From an uncultured Bacteroidota bacterium (GTDB lineage: Bacteria > Bacteroidota > Bacteroidia > Chitinophagales > Chitinophagaceae): 16,736 bases of DNA. The stretch is taken from the NCBI GenBank assembly GCA_903825065.1, contig CAIJZG010000052.1, positions 1-16,736 on the forward strand, read 5' to 3'. Positions 14,542 through 16,736 of the stretch are shown piece by piece. The stretch's first letter is position 1; the number at the start of each line of letters is the position of its first letter. The position numbers were made by a program, and so were the translations under genes. Below the pieces are notes generated by a model, which was not told the origin of the DNA, did no database searches, and worked only from the letters and a program-made list of their open reading frames with translations.

Positions 14542-15253
14542 GTTAAAAAAATATATTCAATCACAAAAGCATCTTCTGGAACCTGACGAACCGAGTGAAA
14601 AGGTTTGGATAGGTATTCGCGAATCCATTGATGCTCCTGTAAAATCAATACCATTGCGCAATTGGGCCATTGCAGCTTGCTTTATTTTATTAGCAGGGAT
14701 TGGCATTTTACTATTAAACAGATCCATTCAAACTACCACACCAATTGTAAAATCTACCATTAAAGAAATAGCAACTTCAAATTCAGGCGACAAAGATTCA
14801 AATTCAAACGCAACTAAAGTTTTATTAGATAAAAATAAAACCCCCAAACGGATAAAATTTCCTACTGCATCGCCAATAACAACAATTCATACTATTACCG
14901 AATTGAATTCGAGAAATGAATCGAAACTGAGTTCCATGGAAGCAAGTTTTACACAAGTAATCAATTTGCAAAAAGCTCGTATCAGCACTACTCCATTATA
15001 TGCTGAATCACCAAATTATTTTTCCGAGTTTAATAATCAATTGCATCAAATGGAAAAAGATGAAGCACGAATCAAATCATATATACACAAAAACGGCATG
15101 AGTGATGAATTGCTGGATCAATTGATCAATGTTTACCAGCAAAAATTAAATATGTTGAAACAACTACAAACAGAAATGCAAAAACTCAATAGTAGATACA
15201 AACAAAACAGGCCGGCTGTTGACACGATGAAAACATATTTTTTAAATCTTTAA
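14534..15253 (+). CDS. single-pass membrane protein, probable anti-sigma factor
   Basis: A 239-residue protein with a short cytoplasmic N-terminus (1-42, starting MDELKKYIQSQKHLLEPDEPSEKVW), one transmembrane helix (43-61, NWAIAACFILLAGIGILLL), and a periplasmic part. The periplasmic part has a Ser/Thr/Asn-rich linker and a helical, Lys/Gln/Glu-rich end (QLHQMEKDEARIKSY to MLKQLQTEMQKLN), likely coiled coil. The 8-base overlap with the ECF sigma gene and the topology suggest that the cytoplasmic part holds the sigma factor and the periplasmic part senses a signal. I see no HxxxCxxC zinc motif, so it is not a classic ZAS anti-sigma factor, and it does not look like FecR. The function is inferred mostly from context. 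The next gene starts 10 bases downstream. Confidence 0.6.
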   Translation: MDELKKYIQSQKHLLEPDEPSEKVWIGIRESIDAPVKSIPLRNWAIAACFILLAGIGILLLNRSIQTTTPIVKSTIKEIATSNSGDKDSNSNATKVLLDKNKTPKRIKFPTASPITTIHTITELNSRNESKLSSMEASFTQVINLQKARISTTPLYAESPNYFSEFNNQLHQMEKDEARIKSYIHKNGMSDELLDQLINVYQQKLNMLKQLQTEMQKLNSRYKQNRPAVDTMKTYFLNL

Positions 15254-15263
15254 ATTCAATTAA

Positions 15264-16649
15264 ATGAATCATTTACTCTTTAGTAGAATTGCATTGGCTA
15301 CCATAGGCTTAAGCCTTTCAATGCTTAGTTTTTCGCAGGAATCTTCGAATTCAAACCCAGATATTTTGTTACAAAAACAAAAGTTAGAAGCAGAGCAAAA
15401 ACTCATGTCTAAGGTTAATGCAGATATGATTTCACAACAAGCAAAACAATATTCAGAACTTGTTGTTACTCAAGCCAATCAAGATCGTTTAGCAATCTTG
15501 CATAACAAAAAGATGGAACCTAAAGATTTAAAATCTAAGGAAATATCCATGGAATTACCTGTTGCTAAATCAGCTGAAATATATATTGAGAACAGTCGAA
15601 ATTTGGATATTAAAGTTTGGGATCAACCTAAAGTGAAAATCGTAACTTCTGTGATGTACGATGGTGATAGCAGTAAGGTAACTGATGCAGAATGGTTCGA
15701 AAAAATGAACTTCAGTTTTCGCAGCACCTCTAATTCAATAAAAATTAAAATTGGCGCAAACGGCAATAATTTTTATATCGTTAATGGCAATAATGTTTCA
15801 TGGGGAGGTACAAATTTAGATTTTGCAAATAATGTAGCGGCAGGGCAAGGGAAAGGAAAAAAATCGGTGACAATCTATGTTCCAAAAGAAAATAATCTTG
15901 ATATCGACTCTAAGTATGCAGAAATTATAATCGATGGAAATCTGAATAAATTAAATGTAGATATCACAAATGGAGGTTTAGATGCCGGTGATGTAAACAA
16001 GTTTTTCTTGAGATCAAAATATTCAAATATCAATGTAGGCAATTTAAAAATTGGAGAAATAGAATTAATCAATGGTCGATTTATTGCAAAAGATGCTGAC
16101 GATTTAGACTTAGATACAAAATATGCTACTATTGAAGCAGGGGCAGTTAAAAAGTTAAAAGTACGCAGTACCAATGATGAATATGAAATAGAAGAAGTGG
16201 GTAGTATTATTTGCCGAAAAAACTATGGCAACCTTCGCATCACTAAACTTACTTATTCCATGGAATTAGATGGAACGAATGCTGATTTAAAAATTAGAAA
16301 TATCGGCGAAGGACTTGAATCAATAAAAATCAATAATAAATATGCTGATATCCGATTACCAATGCGCTATGTAAAAAATTACACAGTTACATATCAAGGT
16401 GCGTTTAGTACGGTGTATGCTAGTTTTGAAAAAAAGCCAGTAGCAGAAAAACAAGAATCTAAACCAACAGGAAAAAAAGATAATCAGAATAACAATTTAA
16501 AGGCACCAAACATGATTGGAGCTGTTTCTTATGCAAGTTCGGATGATGTAGATGGTAATTCAGACAACCATTTTACAGCCAGTGTAGGAGATGGCAAAGG
16601 CGCCAAATTAGATCTGAAGTGTCAAAACTGTACTGTTGACTTTAAATAA
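15264..16649 (+). CDS. exported DUF4097-like beta-solenoid repeat protein of the sigma cassette
   Basis: A 461-residue protein with a signal peptide (1-24, ending SMLSFSQ) and a helical, Gln/Lys-rich segment to about residue 85. A beta-rich body begins at SKEISMELPVAKSAEIYIEN. From residue 200 on, short strands alternate with turns, and a motif of Lys/Asn-Tyr-small-x-x-Ile recurs with its Tyr at 218, 253, 287, 321 and 360, that is every 34-39 residues. This points to a right-handed beta-solenoid of the kind in DUF4097/DUF2807 putative adhesins. A Lys/Gln/Asn-rich low-complexity stretch (about 389-413) leads to a C-terminal tail with CQNC at 453-456. Ten bases separate it from the membrane protein gene, so it is the third gene of the operon. 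It could be the effector or the periplasmic sensor of the sigma system; the function is unknown. Confidence 0.65.
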   Translation: MNHLLFSRIALATIGLSLSMLSFSQESSNSNPDILLQKQKLEAEQKLMSKVNADMISQQAKQYSELVVTQANQDRLAILHNKKMEPKDLKSKEISMELPVAKSAEIYIENSRNLDIKVWDQPKVKIVTSVMYDGDSSKVTDAEWFEKMNFSFRSTSNSIKIKIGANGNNFYIVNGNNVSWGGTNLDFANNVAAGQGKGKKSVTIYVPKENNLDIDSKYAEIIIDGNLNKLNVDITNGGLDAGDVNKFFLRSKYSNINVGNLKIGEIELINGRFIAKDADDLDLDTKYATIEAGAVKKLKVRSTNDEYEIEEVGSIICRKNYGNLRITKLTYSMELDGTNADLKIRNIGEGLESIKINNKYADIRLPMRYVKNYTVTYQGAFSTVYASFEKKPVAEKQESKPTGKKDNQNNNLKAPNMIGAVSYASSDDVDGNSDNHFTASVGDGKGAKLDLKCQNCTVDFK

Positions 16650-16704
16650 TTCTTACATATTTAAAAGAACACAATTCCAGAGTTCATCTAGTTAATGTAT
16701 TCCA

Positions 16705-16736
16705 TAAACGAGCCCCGATTCTTTGGGGCTCGTTTA
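16705..16736 (+). terminator. intrinsic terminator hairpin at the window end
   Basis: TAAACGAGCCCC (16705-16716), an 8-base loop and GGGGCTCGTTTA (16725-16736) form a perfect 12-bp stem. Any U-tract would lie beyond the last base. It stands 55 bases after the stop of the repeat-protein gene and could also serve a convergent gene from the right. Confidence 0.7.

Overview
The window looks like chromosomal DNA of a Bacteroidota bacterium, most likely from the Chitinophagales/Sphingobacteriales side (inference). The evidence is AT-rich coding sequence, promoters of the Bacteroidota type (TTTG, about 19-20 bases, then TAnnTTTG), start codons behind A-rich leaders instead of Shine-Dalgarno sites, a THX ribosomal protein gene, a DUF4286 gene, and a CoaX gene next to an LptC lipoprotein gene. 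I see no transposase, integrase, phage gene, CRISPR array, tRNA or rRNA. The content is mostly core or lightly accessory.

Layout. Bases 1-1694 (minus) hold the N-terminal 564 codons of a BtuB-like TonB-dependent receptor, read out of a clear cobalamin riboswitch (about 1812-1978) with a near-perfect promoter (1981-2012). Bases 2090-4071 (plus) hold a secreted CE1/PHB-depolymerase-type esterase, exonuclease III and a DUF4286 protein, closely spaced and probably one transcript. Bases 4072-4358 have no gene but carry an elaborate set of inverted and direct repeats followed by a good promoter for the DNA-binding protein HU (4359-4628). HU ends at a strong terminator, which also seems to contain the promoter of the short THX gene (4719-4835). 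A bidirectional hairpin (4855-4894) separates THX from a convergent, Tat-exported PLP enzyme (4893-6188, minus). Divergent from it are a 76-residue exported CxxC membrane protein and a family 2 glycosyltransferase.

Bases 6510-11380 form a surface-polysaccharide patch in mixed orientation: three family 2 glycosyltransferases and an O-antigen ligase/polymerase-like membrane protein. The cobalamin-enzyme GTPase MeaB sits among them, overlapping the start of one glycosyltransferase. Bases 11465-13884 (plus) hold type III pantothenate kinase (CoaX), an LptC-like lipoprotein and an AKR6/Kv-beta-type aldo/keto reductase, closed by a terminator at 13902-13938. Bases 13897-16649 (plus) form a tight three-gene cassette: ECF sigma factor, single-pass membrane protein (probable anti-sigma factor), and exported beta-solenoid-like repeat protein. 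A hairpin at 16705-16736 ends the window.

Functional threads. Cobalamin appears twice: riboswitch-controlled uptake at the left edge, and MeaB, which protects adenosylcobalamin-dependent methylmalonyl-CoA mutase. Envelope building is the second thread (glycosyltransferases, Wzy/WaaL-like protein, LptC). The right-hand cassette is a plausible envelope-stress or surface-sensing unit. The least explained parts are the structured region before HU, a short leader ORF between riboswitch and receptor, the sigma gene whose only ATG lies in front of a terminator, and the repeat protein of the sigma cassette.
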